A stretch of 9,208 nt of DNA from an uncultured Nitrososphaerota archaeon (GCA_934869045.1 CAKXAF010000084.1:434-9641), one strand, 5' to 3'; shown: positions 1-6,875, numbered from the stretch's first letter. A program made the numbers and translations. The notes: generated by a model from the sequence alone, not told the origin.

Positions 1-82
1 TATTCTCCCGCGTTTAAACCCGGGGCGGCATTTAACGTGTTGTGCGTTTCTCGCCCGCCGCTGTTGCTGTTAGAGCCGCCGC
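1..82. other. Region after the PHP gene, no gene recognised
   Basis: No coding signature or convincing terminator is visible. There is one interrupted palindrome at 7-24 with arms CCCG/CGGG around the self-complementary octamer GTTTAAAC, with a single C/C mismatch on each side. No T-run follows the PHP stop codon on the minus strand, so where its transcript ends cannot be seen here. Confidence 0.4.
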
Positions 83-745
83 TTATTTCCGGATCAGCAG
101 CGGGCCTTCCCGGAGGGCTTTCAGCAAATCCTTCTGGCTCCGGATTCGCTCCCTGGTCAAAATTCCGCCCAGGGCATATCCATCGGGGTCATGAAAATCC
201 GATCCGCTGATTTGCTGGAGCCCATATTTTTCCGCCCACGCCATGGCGATATCATTGCGGGACTCATGGCGGGGATGCCCGTTATACGTCTCGATTCCGT
301 CCAGGAGTTGGGGATTAACCACCGACATCCCATTCCGGAAGGGATGCGCCTGATAAAACAGCAGCCCCTCCTGCCGGGCAAAGGCAGAAAACGACGCCGC
401 ATCCATCTCTAAAAATTCCGGATGGGCTCTCAGGAGTTCTTCGGTGACGCCATAAACGAGATAATCGTTCTCATTTTCGTCAAACCGGATTTCCATCCCC
501 AGCAACACGGTAAGCCGCTCCCCTGCGGCATCCCGGAACCGTTTCCAGCCGCTGAGATAAAAGTCCATGGTTTCATCCCAGGAGCTTCCTTCGGGCATCA
601 CGTCGAAGGTATATCGATTAAAATGGTTGGTGATGACCACGCCGGAGTAACCGGCCTCAATGTAAAGCCGCGCCCCCTCCTCTGGCAGGACGGTTCCGCA
701 CTTGCTGACGCCCTTGGTATGACAATGCAGGTCGAATTGATACAA
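83..745 (-). CDS. PHP-domain metal-dependent phosphoesterase-like protein
   Basis: This 220-aa protein has the layout of a single PHP domain, a TIM-barrel-like metallohydrolase fold with a di- or trinuclear metal site. Visible metal-site motifs are DLHCH at the N-terminus (H7, H9), ITNH at 38-41 (H41), GMEIRF with E85, QAHPF with H134, NGHP with H157, and GSDFH near the C-terminus (D183, H185). The second motif reads TNH rather than the classical TDH. Family members include histidinol-phosphate phosphatases, polymerase-associated PHP domains and RNA/oligonucleotide 5'-3' exonucleases; the substrate cannot be chosen from sequence. No signal peptide is visible, so it is probably cytoplasmic. 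The start is TTG: AAAGGAG lies 11 nt upstream and no in-frame ATG fits. The stop is TAA. It follows the ATPase operon after a 230-nt gap with a probable terminator and its own promoter, so a functional link to the ATPase is not implied. Family call is firm; function is open. Confidence 0.88.
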   Translation of the reverse strand: MYQFDLHCHTKGVSKCGTVLPEEGARLYIEAGYSGVVITNHFNRYTFDVMPEGSSWDETMDFYLSGWKRFRDAAGERLTVLLGMEIRFDENENDYLVYGVTEELLRAHPEFLEMDAASFSAFARQEGLLFYQAHPFRNGMSVVNPQLLDGIETYNGHPRHESRNDIAMAWAEKYGLQQISGSDFHDPDGYALGGILTRERIRSQKDLLKALREGPLLIRK

Positions 746-773
746 AATGCCTCACGCTCCTTTTTCGTATTTT

Positions 774-802
774 ATTGTAGCGGATTTTTTCAAAAAAGGC
801 AA
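774..802 (-). promoter_or_regulatory. Probable sigma-A promoter of the PHP gene
   Basis: On the minus strand, TTGCCT (797-802) is followed after exactly 17 nt by TACAAT (774-779). The spacer is A/T-rich (runs of T and A), unlike the GC-rich surroundings. Transcription would start near 767, giving a leader of about 22 nt that contains the AAAGGAG ribosome binding site before the TTG start at 745. The -10 hexamer matches the consensus at five of six positions; the -35 matches TTG only. This is inferred from sequence alone. Confidence 0.6.
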
Positions 803-938
803 GTTTTCCGCGAACTTTGTAAGAGAGCCGTAAAGTTTCGCCCGTTTTTGCGGCGGCAGGTTTGGAAAATACAGAACCTTCCTGCAAACGTGCAGGGAGC
901 GCCGCCCCTCCACACCCGCGGTTTTGCGTCCTCAAGAC

Positions 939-973
939 AGAAGCACCCACGACAGAATGCCATGGGTGCTTCT
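939..973 (-). terminator. Hairpin at the end of the ATPase operon, probable terminator
   Basis: A perfect 11-bp inverted repeat, AGAAGCACCCA (939-949) with TGGGTGCTTCT (963-973), encloses a 13-nt loop. It begins right after ntpD, whose TGA stop is followed immediately by an in-frame TAA (tandem stops). On the minus strand the 3' arm ends in GCTTCT and continues GTCTTGAGG, so the U-tract is interrupted rather than classical. It may act as a moderate intrinsic terminator or as a 3'-end stabilising hairpin. A second, smaller hairpin (CCTGCA/TGCAGG, 881-896, 4-nt loop) lies downstream without a T-run. Confidence 0.55.
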
Positions 974-975
974 TA

Positions 976-1632
976 TCAGGCTCCTGCCTGGGCCGCGTCC
1001 TCCGCTTCCTTGAGCATCATGTCCTTGACCTTCATCAGCCGGGTGACGCTGCTGCGCTCGTTGTCCTCCAGCTTCATGGTGATATAACGGATGTTCCGCT
1101 TTGTCTCGGGAATCATTACATGCTCCAGCGCGTTGACCCGCCGGCGGGTCTTTTCAATTTCGTCGGCCAGCATGGCGCAGGTCTTTTCCACCTGGGCCAG
1201 CTCGATGAGCTTGGGCATCAGTCCAGCCAGATCCAATACCGCGCCATCCAGCTCCGCAGAGGTAAAGGCAAAGCTGTAGGGCAGTTCCTGAATCTCGCCT
1301 CCGCCCTCCGCTGTGAAGGTGGGGACGCTGACGCCCATGATGTTCCGGCTTCCCACCGAAAGGGCGACGCTTCCGCCCGCCTCGGACAGCAGCGCCTCGC
1401 CGATATCCTCCCCGCCCATCCGGGCGGCCGCGACGGCGACCCGCCGCATATCGGCGGACAGAGCCGCTTCCACCTCCCGGCGGAGCTCCCGGTTGCGGCG
1501 GATGTAAAGCATGAACTGACGCACCATCTCATCCCGCTTATCCTTGAGGAGCTTATGCCCCTTCGTTGCGGTCTTCAGGCGTTTTTTCTGCCGGGAAAGC
1601 TCCATCCGCGTCGGGTTGACTCGAGTTGCCAT
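976..1632 (-). CDS. ntpD: V/A-type ATPase subunit D (central rotor shaft)
   Basis: Subunit D is the gamma-like shaft: a long antiparallel coiled coil that turns inside the A3B3 head and, with F and C, transmits torque to the membrane ring. The 218-aa protein shows the family hallmarks: VNPTRMEL at 5-12, GHKLLKDKRDEM at 25-36 in the N-terminal helix, and RRRVNALEHVMIP at 163-175 in the C-terminal helix, followed by RLMKVKDM. Length is normal for the family (about 200-220 aa). The ATG start sits 6 nt after the ntpB stop, and its Shine-Dalgarno site (AAAGGAG, spacing 9) is made of the last ntpB codons and runs into that gene's TAA stop, implying translational coupling. It is the last ATPase gene here; TGA plus an in-frame TAA end it, directly followed by a hairpin. 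No separate ntpH-like gene lies between ntpB and ntpD as it does in E. hirae. Confidence 0.97.
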   Translation of the reverse strand: MATRVNPTRMELSRQKKRLKTATKGHKLLKDKRDEMVRQFMLYIRRNRELRREVEAALSADMRRVAVAAARMGGEDIGEALLSEAGGSVALSVGSRNIMGVSVPTFTAEGGGEIQELPYSFAFTSAELDGAVLDLAGLMPKLIELAQVEKTCAMLADEIEKTRRRVNALEHVMIPETKRNIRYITMKLEDNERSSVTRLMKVKDMMLKEAEDAAQAGA

Positions 1633-1638
1633 GGGCGG

Positions 1639-3018
1639 TTACTCCTTTTCCGTGGGATAGTATTTGTCCAAATACTCATCCTTGATCCGCTTAAGCTCGC
1701 TGCGGGGCAGAATCCCCAGCAGCCGCCAGCCGATGTCCAGGGTTTCCTCGATGCTGCGGTCGGCGTTGTAGCCCTGGGAGACGTATTCCTTCTCAAAGGC
1801 GTCGGCAAATTTGGCATAGAGCTTGTCGGTATCCGACAGCGCCGCATCGCCCAGGATGACTGCCAAATCCTTGGCCTCTTTGCCCCGGGCGTAGGCGGAA
1901 AACAGCTGGTTCATCACACCGGAGTGATCCTCCCGGGTCTTGCCCGGCCCGATGCCCTTATCTTTCAGCCGGGACAGGGAGGGAAGCACGTCGATGGGCG
2001 GAACAATGCCCTTCAGGTGCAGTTCCCGGGAAAGAATGATCTGTCCCTCGGTGATGTAGCCGGTCAGATCGGGGATGGGGTGGGTCTTATCGTCCTCGGG
2101 CATGGTCAGGATCGGGATCTGGGTAATGGACCCCGCCTTGCCCCGGATCCGCCCAGCACGCTCGTAGAGGGAGGCCAGGTCGGTGTAGAGATAGCCGGGA
2201 TAGCCGCGGCGTCCGGGAACCTCCTTCCGGGCGGCGGAAACCTCCCGCAGCGCCTCGGCGTAGTTGGTGATGTCAGTGAGGATGACCAGAACGTGCATCC
2301 CCAGCTCGTAGGCCAGATACTCCGCACAGGTAATGGCCATGCGCGGGGTGGAAATGCGTTCAACCGCCGGGTCGTTGGCGAGGTTCATAAAAAGCACGGC
2401 ACGGTCGATGGCGCCGGTACGGCGGAAGTCCTTGATGAAGAAGTCCGCTTCCTCGAAGGTGATGCCGATGGCCGCGAAAACTACGGCAAACTTCTCTCCG
2501 GAGCCCCGAACCTTGGCCTGCCGGGCGATCTGAGCCGCCAGTTGGGCATGGGGCAGACCGGAACCGGAGAACACCGGCAGCTTCTGCCCGCGGACCAGGG
2601 TGTTCAGCCCGTCAATCGCCGAGATCCCCGTCTCAATAAATTCCGCCGGATAGTCCCGGGCCGCCGGGTTCATGGGTGATCCGTTGATGTTCAGGCTCTG
2701 TTCCGGGATGATGGGGGTGCCGCCGTCAATGGGGTTGCCCATGCCGTCAAAAACCCGCCCCAGCATGTCGGGGCTGACCTTCAGCTCGATGCCGTGGCCC
2801 AGAAACCGGGCCTTGGAGTCGGCGATGCGCAGGCCCTGGGCGCTTTCAAAAAGCTGCACCATAGCCTTGTCACCGTTGACTTCCAGTACCTTGCCGATGC
2901 GGACCTCGCCGTCCGCCTGCTCGATTTCCACCAGCTCGTCGTATTTGACGCCCTCGACGCCGTCCACCAGCATCAGGGGGCCGACGACTTCGCGAATGGT
3001 CTTGTATTCCTTACGCAT
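1639..3018 (-). CDS. ntpB: V/A-type ATPase subunit B (non-catalytic nucleotide-binding subunit)
   Basis: Subunit B alternates with A in the hexameric head and contributes to the catalytic interfaces without hydrolysing ATP itself. The 459-aa protein has the beta-barrel N-domain (about 1-75), the RecA-like core and a C-terminal helical bundle. Where A has a P-loop, this protein has FSGSGLPHAQ (150-159), lacking the GKT lysine, which is the diagnostic difference between B and A. The alpha/beta signature PSLSRL lies at 346-351. Length matches the family (about 455-465 aa). The ATG overlaps the 3' end of ntpA by 8 nt (ATGCGTAA, containing the ntpA stop), and a strong GGAGGAGG site sits about 9 nt upstream inside ntpA, so its translation is probably coupled to ntpA. 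No truncation or frameshift is seen. Confidence 0.98.
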   Translation of the reverse strand: MRKEYKTIREVVGPLMLVDGVEGVKYDELVEIEQADGEVRIGKVLEVNGDKAMVQLFESAQGLRIADSKARFLGHGIELKVSPDMLGRVFDGMGNPIDGGTPIIPEQSLNINGSPMNPAARDYPAEFIETGISAIDGLNTLVRGQKLPVFSGSGLPHAQLAAQIARQAKVRGSGEKFAVVFAAIGITFEEADFFIKDFRRTGAIDRAVLFMNLANDPAVERISTPRMAITCAEYLAYELGMHVLVILTDITNYAEALREVSAARKEVPGRRGYPGYLYTDLASLYERAGRIRGKAGSITQIPILTMPEDDKTHPIPDLTGYITEGQIILSRELHLKGIVPPIDVLPSLSRLKDKGIGPGKTREDHSGVMNQLFSAYARGKEAKDLAVILGDAALSDTDKLYAKFADAFEKEYVSQGYNADRSIEETLDIGWRLLGILPRSELKRIKDEYLDKYYPTEKE

Positions 3019-4813
3019 GGTCGCTTTCCTCCTCCATCAGCGCGGCAAACTCGTCCTCCAGCTCTTTGGATATCTCTGCAAACCGGCTGTCCCACTGATC
3101 CTCGTGGATCCGTTTCATCCGCCCGATCTGCTCCAGCACCGGCATCTTCATGACTGCCTCAAAGGGGACCTCTGCGGCCACAGCCTCTTCGCTCTTGTGA
3201 TACCACTGAAGGATCAGGTGCAGCATCCCATACTGCTTTTCCGGGGAGGTGTAGGTGTCCACCTCATCAAAGGCGATCTGGTGCAGATAGTCCTCCCGAA
3301 TAGACCGGGCCGCTTCCAGGGTCATGCGGTCCTTGACCGCCAGGGCGTCCACACCCACCAGCCGGACAACCTCCTGAAGCTCCGCCTCCTCCTGGAGGAT
3401 GCGCCGGGTCTCCGCCACCTGGGCCGACCAGGCCGCCGCCACGTTCTGATCAAAATATTCCGACATCGTATCACTGTACAGCGAGTAGCTGGTCAGCCAG
3501 TCGATGGCCGGGAAGTGGCGCTTATACGCCAGATCCGCCGACAGCCCCCAGAATACCTTGACGATGCGCAGGGTTGCCTGGGAGACCGGCTCGGAGGTGT
3601 CGCCGCCGGGAGGGGAAACCGCCCCGATGGCCGAAACCGCGCCGTACCGTTCCTCTGAGCCAATGCACCGGACGAATCCGGCCCGTTCGTAAAATTCCGC
3701 AAGCCGGGAGCCTAAGTATGCCGGATAGCCCTCTTCGCCGGGCATCTCCTCCAGCCGTCCCGACATCTCCCGGAGCGCCTCTGCCCAGCGGGAGGTGGAA
3801 TCCGCCATGATGGCGACCTTGTATCCCATATCCCGGAAATATTCAGCGATGGTGATGCCGGTGTAGATGGAGGCCTCCCGGGCCGCCACAGGCATGTCGG
3901 AGGTGTTGGCGATGAGCACCGTGCGTTTCATCAGCGACAGCCCGGTGCGGGGGTCGTGAAGCTCCGGGAACTCCAGCAGCACGTCGGTCATCTCGTTGCC
4001 GCGTTCGCCGCAGCCCACGTAGACGATGATGTCCGCGTCGGCCCATTTTGCCAGCTGATGCTGGACCACGGTCTTGCCGGAGCCGAAGGGCCCGGGGATG
4101 GCCGCGATGCCGCCCTTGGCGATGGGGAACAGGGTGTCGATGACCCGCTGCCCCGTGACCATGGGCTCGCCGGGGGCAATTTTCTCCGCCACCGGCCGCC
4201 GCCGACGGACCGGCCAGCGCTGGAGCATCGGGATCTCCACCGTGCTGCCGTCATCCTTCCGAATCCGGGCAATTGGTTCGACAATGGTGGCCTCGCCTTC
4301 ATAGATCCATTCCACTGTGCCGGAAACTTTCGGCGGCATCATGATTTTCTGCTGCACCGCAGGGGTTTCCTGCACAGTGCCCAGCACGTCGCCGCCGATG
4401 AGCCGGTCGCCGGCTTTGGCGGCGGGAACAAAGTCCCATTTCTTATTGCGATCCAGCTTGGGAACCTCAATCCCGCGGGTAATACGGTCGCCAGCCTCCT
4501 CATATATCACGTTGAGGGGACGCTGGATGCCGTCAAAAATGCTTTCAATAAGTCCCGGAGCCAGTTCCACGGATAGGGGTTCACCGGTGCTGTACACCGG
4601 TTCCCCGGGTCCCAGTCCCGCGGTCTCCTCATAGACCTGGATAGATGCGCGGTCTCCCCGCAGCTCGATGACCTCGCCGATGAGGCGCTTGTCGCTGACC
4701 CGCACCACATCAAACATCTCCACGTCCGACATGCCGGTGGCCACAATCAGCGGCCCGGCCACCTTCAGGATGGTCCCGCAGCGGACTTCGCCGGTTGTAT
4801 TGGGATTTCCCAT
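3011..4813 (-). CDS. ntpA: V/A-type ATPase catalytic subunit A
   Basis: Catalytic ATP-hydrolysing (or, in reverse, ATP-synthesising) subunit of the soluble head, with three copies per complex. The 600-aa protein shows the Walker A motif GPFGSGKT at 241-248 (K247), GCGERGNE at 268-275 carrying the catalytic glutamate E270, ADSTSRW at 337-343 and SPPGGDTSEPV at 400-410. Residues of roughly 115-190 form the bulge insertion typical of A and absent from F-type beta. The size is at the long end of the usual 575-600 aa and no intein is present. ATG is the only sensible start: an in-frame TAA lies two codons upstream. The leader is unusual because the strongest ribosome binding site is 34 nt away, behind a hairpin (separate entry). 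The 3' end overlaps ntpB by 8 nt. Function is certain at family level; direction of operation and ion are set by the membrane part. Confidence 0.98.
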   Translation of the reverse strand: MGNPNTTGEVRCGTILKVAGPLIVATGMSDVEMFDVVRVSDKRLIGEVIELRGDRASIQVYEETAGLGPGEPVYSTGEPLSVELAPGLIESIFDGIQRPLNVIYEEAGDRITRGIEVPKLDRNKKWDFVPAAKAGDRLIGGDVLGTVQETPAVQQKIMMPPKVSGTVEWIYEGEATIVEPIARIRKDDGSTVEIPMLQRWPVRRRRPVAEKIAPGEPMVTGQRVIDTLFPIAKGGIAAIPGPFGSGKTVVQHQLAKWADADIIVYVGCGERGNEMTDVLLEFPELHDPRTGLSLMKRTVLIANTSDMPVAAREASIYTGITIAEYFRDMGYKVAIMADSTSRWAEALREMSGRLEEMPGEEGYPAYLGSRLAEFYERAGFVRCIGSEERYGAVSAIGAVSPPGGDTSEPVSQATLRIVKVFWGLSADLAYKRHFPAIDWLTSYSLYSDTMSEYFDQNVAAAWSAQVAETRRILQEEAELQEVVRLVGVDALAVKDRMTLEAARSIREDYLHQIAFDEVDTYTSPEKQYGMLHLILQWYHKSEEAVAAEVPFEAVMKMPVLEQIGRMKRIHEDQWDSRFAEISKELEDEFAALMEEESDHA

Positions 4814-4857
4814 ACCTTATCGGTTCCCTCCCGCAAAGGCGGGAACCTCCTCCTTTT
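4814..4857 (-). promoter_or_regulatory. ntpA leader: strong Shine-Dalgarno site separated from the start by a hairpin
   Basis: Read on the minus strand, AAGGAGGAGG (4846-4855) is followed by an inverted repeat and then the ntpA ATG (4813). The repeat can pair GGTTCCC with GGGAACC (4841-4847 with 4822-4828) or, as an alternative, TCCCGC with GCGGGA (4839-4844 with 4829-4834). If the outer stem forms, only the 8 nt GATAAGGT remain between the stem and ATG, so the strong site would lie at near-optimal distance. Without folding, the nearest purine-rich stretch is GGAGG, 14 nt from ATG. Part of the strong site (GG at 4846-4847) lies within the stem. The regulatory reading is inference. Confidence 0.45.
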
Positions 4858-4863
4858 CTCAAC

Positions 4864-5190
4864 TTATTGCAGATCCATTCCCACTGCCTTGTAAATGTTT
4901 TTCTGGATCTGCTCCATCCCAAAGCGCTGGGAGCCCCTGCTCCCGGGAATCGGGATAATGGCGGGAAAGGTCCGGGACTGATACCGGGCCAGCTCCTCCG
5001 GAACCAGCTTCGCCAGCTCTTCGGTAAGGTAAATCACCGAGCAGCCTGCTTTCGCCAGCCGGTGGATAGCTTTGGCCGTATCCTCCGCCGTCTCCGCCGT
5101 GATGGTCTGGACGCCGAGGACGCGAAAAAGCATCACGGACTCCCGGTCGCCGATGACCGCCAGGGATCCCTGTACTGCTTCACTGCTCAT
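4864..5190 (-). CDS. ntpG: V/A-type ATPase subunit F (central stalk; NtpG in Enterococcus naming)
   Basis: Subunit F is a small Rossmann-like protein that binds subunit D in the central stalk and modulates head activity. From the chosen start the protein is 108 aa, the usual family size. Visible family features are AVIGDRESVMLFRVLGV at 11-27, a VIYLTEELA strand-helix stretch at 52-60, PAIIPIPGS at 76-84 and a C-terminal helix ending KAVGMDLQ. The ATG at 5190 is preceded by AAGGAGG at 6 nt; an in-frame ATG at 5223 has no ribosome binding site and would add 11 residues unlike the family, so I rejected it. It lies between ntpC (63 nt away, an unusually AT-rich gap for this operon) and ntpA (50 nt away). 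Nomenclature varies: ntpG in E. hirae, atpF or ntpF elsewhere. Confidence 0.95.
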   Translation of the reverse strand: MSSEAVQGSLAVIGDRESVMLFRVLGVQTITAETAEDTAKAIHRLAKAGCSVIYLTEELAKLVPEELARYQSRTFPAIIPIPGSRGSQRFGMEQIQKNIYKAVGMDLQ

Positions 5191-5253
5191 AAACGCCCTC
5201 CTTCCCACAACAAACAGTATCATTCAAAATAATATTCCACTTTGTAAATAAAA

Positions 5254-6180
5254 TCAGAGCTTCTGCGCGAACAGCACCCGCAGCTCCCGTGCTTCCGTCT
5301 CCCGCTGCATCAGATAGCAGGCGATGGGGCCGATACTGAAGGTGGAATCATCCCCATCCTTCAGCAGCGCGATGCGCTCTTCCGTAAACCGCTGCTCCGC
5401 CTGGGTGATATCTCCGGCCTGGACGTACTCCCCCAGCACCCGGCCGATGGCGGAGGAAAACTCCCCCTTGGCCAGCGCTTCGGGCAGCATCGCGGGCTGG
5501 ATGCCCAGCGCCGCAGGGAACGTTTCCTCCGGGATGGTCCCGCCGGGAAGCAGCACCGTCTCCAGCTTGCCGCCGTCCCACCGGAGCGACGCCGCCCGGA
5601 GGGCGCTTAACACGTTGGTAAAGTCCACCTGTGCCGAAAAATACCGGCTCAACAGGGGGTTTTTCTTCTTTTTCAGCACCGTCCGGATGTGTTCAAACAC
5701 CGCCCGGTCCACCGCTGCGCTGAAATGGAGCAGATCCGGATAGTCCCCCTTCTCCAGCACCGCTCCGAAGGCAGCTGGCAGCATGGAGTACTCCCCGTTT
5801 TCGATGCAGATCCGTAAAAGCTCTGCCGGGATCGTCCCGCCTTCCACCAGCAGGTGGGAAACGTCCTGGCCCAGCACCTTTCCTTTGTAAAGGGCCTTGA
5901 TGTTGTGGGCGTCGGTGGGAAGCAGGAACAAATCGGTCCAGGCTGGTTCCGGGGAAAGCTCCGCGATCACCCGGCGGGTCTCCTCGGTCTCTGCCCGGAT
6001 CAGCGCGTCCGCGTCGGTTTTTACGCCGGGCTTTCCGCCGCCGTAGCCGCTTTCCGCCAGAAGGCGCACGGCATCCTCCCGGTTCGCTTCCCGCAGGCGG
6101 GCCCACTTGCCGGAATCCAGCAGCCGGGTCTCCAAAACCTTGATCCGTCCGACCGCAAAGGGGTAACTCACTTGCGCCAT
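5254..6180 (-). CDS. ntpC: V/A-type ATPase subunit C (AC39/d-type rotor adaptor)
   Basis: Subunit C is the socket between the D-F central stalk and the membrane K ring. The protein, 308 aa from the chosen start, fits the AC39 family: an N-terminal helix of the form YPFAVGRIKVLETRLL, an early LLPTDAHNIKALYKGK segment, the FTNVLSALRA stretch, and IGPIACYLMQRETEARELRVLF near the C-terminus (the family's I.P.. YL..RE.E...LR feature). Start choice is not certain. The ATG at 6180 begins MAQVSYPFAV, agrees best with family N-termini and has AAAGGG 10 nt upstream. An in-frame ATG at 6201 or TTG at 6207 would add 7 or 9 residues with poorer sites. The stop is TGA. The gap to ntpE is 48 nt. Slightly shorter than the roughly 330 aa of many homologues. 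Confidence 0.93.
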   Translation of the reverse strand: MAQVSYPFAVGRIKVLETRLLDSGKWARLREANREDAVRLLAESGYGGGKPGVKTDADALIRAETEETRRVIAELSPEPAWTDLFLLPTDAHNIKALYKGKVLGQDVSHLLVEGGTIPAELLRICIENGEYSMLPAAFGAVLEKGDYPDLLHFSAAVDRAVFEHIRTVLKKKKNPLLSRYFSAQVDFTNVLSALRAASLRWDGGKLETVLLPGGTIPEETFPAALGIQPAMLPEALAKGEFSSAIGRVLGEYVQAGDITQAEQRFTEERIALLKDGDDSTFSIGPIACYLMQRETEARELRVLFAQKL

Positions 6181-6228
6181 ACCTGCAAAACCCTTTCTCA
6201 TCTTCAAATTCCGGTTCCAGCATCCTTC

Positions 6229-6843
6229 CTACTGATAGAGGATGTGATAGACCTCTTTCTCGCAGTCCTCCCGGACCAGGGAAAGCAGCATCTCAAAGGA
6301 ACCGTTGACGTCATATTTCTCGCCGGACAGCAGCACGCCGCCCCGTATCTTTGCGTGGGCGTCCGAGAGGGTCAGCCCGCCGGGAAGGCCCCTGGCCTTC
6401 AGCGCTTCGTTGAGCCGGTCCAGCATCGGCTTTCCACCGCCAAAAGGCCGCTCGTAGCGTACCCGGTCGGCCTCCGGTACTGAAAGAACCTCATACCCTG
6501 TCTCCGCGGATTCCAGCACGATGCGCTCGATCAGCGCCGCCCACCGGCTCTCCGGCAGCCCGGCCAGCTCGCCCAGCGCCTTCTCAAAGGCCTGGTCAAT
6601 CACCGCCCGGCGGGACGCCAGGGTGTTTTTCCGGGTTTCCAGACCGGTCATCAGCCGCTCGCGGCGCTCGATGTCCGCCGCAGAGGCCTTTGCGCTGCGG
6701 AGCAGCGCCGCTGCCTCTGCAGAGGCAGCGTCCAGAACCTGCTTGGCAGCAGACTCCGCACGCTCCTCTCCCTGCCGCCGGATGGAATCCGCTTCCTCCG
6801 CCGCATTTTTCCGGATTTTCTCAATAATTGCTTCTGCGCCCAA
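6229..6843 (-). CDS. ntpE: V/A-type ATPase subunit E (peripheral stalk)
   Basis: Subunit E pairs with a G/H-type subunit to form the peripheral stalk that holds the A3B3 head against rotation and connects it to subunit I. The 204-aa protein has a long alanine-, glutamate- and arginine-rich coiled-coil half (about 1-95, with heptad-like charge patterns) and a C-terminal globular half ending in FEMLLSLVREDCEKEVYHILY, typical of E subunits. The start is TTG: GAGGAG lies 5 nt upstream and there is no better in-frame ATG before the coiled coil. The stop is TAG. It lies 32 nt after ntpK. The coiled-coil coding region contains two abutting perfect inverted repeats (separate entry). Its partner G/H subunit is not found in this window and is probably encoded upstream of ntpI. 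Confidence 0.94.
   Translation of the reverse strand: MGAEAIIEKIRKNAAEEADSIRRQGEERAESAAKQVLDAASAEAAALLRSAKASAADIERRERLMTGLETRKNTLASRRAVIDQAFEKALGELAGLPESRWAALIERIVLESAETGYEVLSVPEADRVRYERPFGGGKPMLDRLNEALKARGLPGGLTLSDAHAKIRGGVLLSGEKYDVNGSFEMLLSLVREDCEKEVYHILYQ
6692..6730. repeat. Two abutting perfect inverted repeats inside ntpE
   Basis: The first is a 7-bp stem with a 3-nt loop, GCGCTGC (6692-6698) and GCAGCGC (6702-6708). It is directly followed by a perfect 22-bp palindrome (6709-6730) whose half is CGCTGCCTCTG. They encode the alanine-rich SAEAAALLRSAKASA part of the NtpE coiled coil. In mRNA both could form stable GC-rich hairpins back to back. A third related stretch, CCGCAGAGGCC (6678-6688), partly repeats the palindrome arm. 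Alanine-rich codons (GCN/GCG) favour such self-complementarity, so chance is possible. Confidence 0.7.
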
Positions 6844-6875
6844 GGGATCTCCTCGCTTTCTGTGACCGATGTAGG

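Noticed and set aside
809..840. Imperfect inverted repeat CGAACTTT...AAAGTTTCG upstream of the PHP promoter, considered as an operator
   Set aside because: The arms need a bulge and the centre is asymmetric; there is no second copy and no regulator gene nearby.
657..950. 97-codon minus-strand frame across the gap between ntpD and the PHP gene
   Set aside because: It spans the probable promoter and overlaps the PHP start; composition is Arg/Gly/Ala-rich with no known motif or ribosome binding site.
862..2679. 605-codon open frame on the plus strand, antisense to ntpB and ntpD
   Set aside because: It is the mirror of strongly conserved minus-strand genes in GC-rich codons. Its product is low-complexity and rich in Gly, Arg, Leu and Gln with no recognised domain and no ribosome binding site.
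4583..4601. Inverted repeat ACCGGTG/CACCGGT with 5-nt loop inside ntpA
   Set aside because: Only 7 bp in GC-rich coding sequence, with no supporting context; likely chance.
2672..4634. Long plus-strand open frames opposite ntpA and the start of ntpB
   Set aside because: They overlap ntpA fully, have Arg/Pro/Ser-rich shadow composition, and show no family motif.
5693..6223. 176-codon minus-strand frame overlapping ntpC, starting at an ATG next to AGGAAGG
   Set aside because: After the first 20 or so codons it reads as Gly/Arg/Pro-rich shadow of ntpC, whose own frame has full family similarity.
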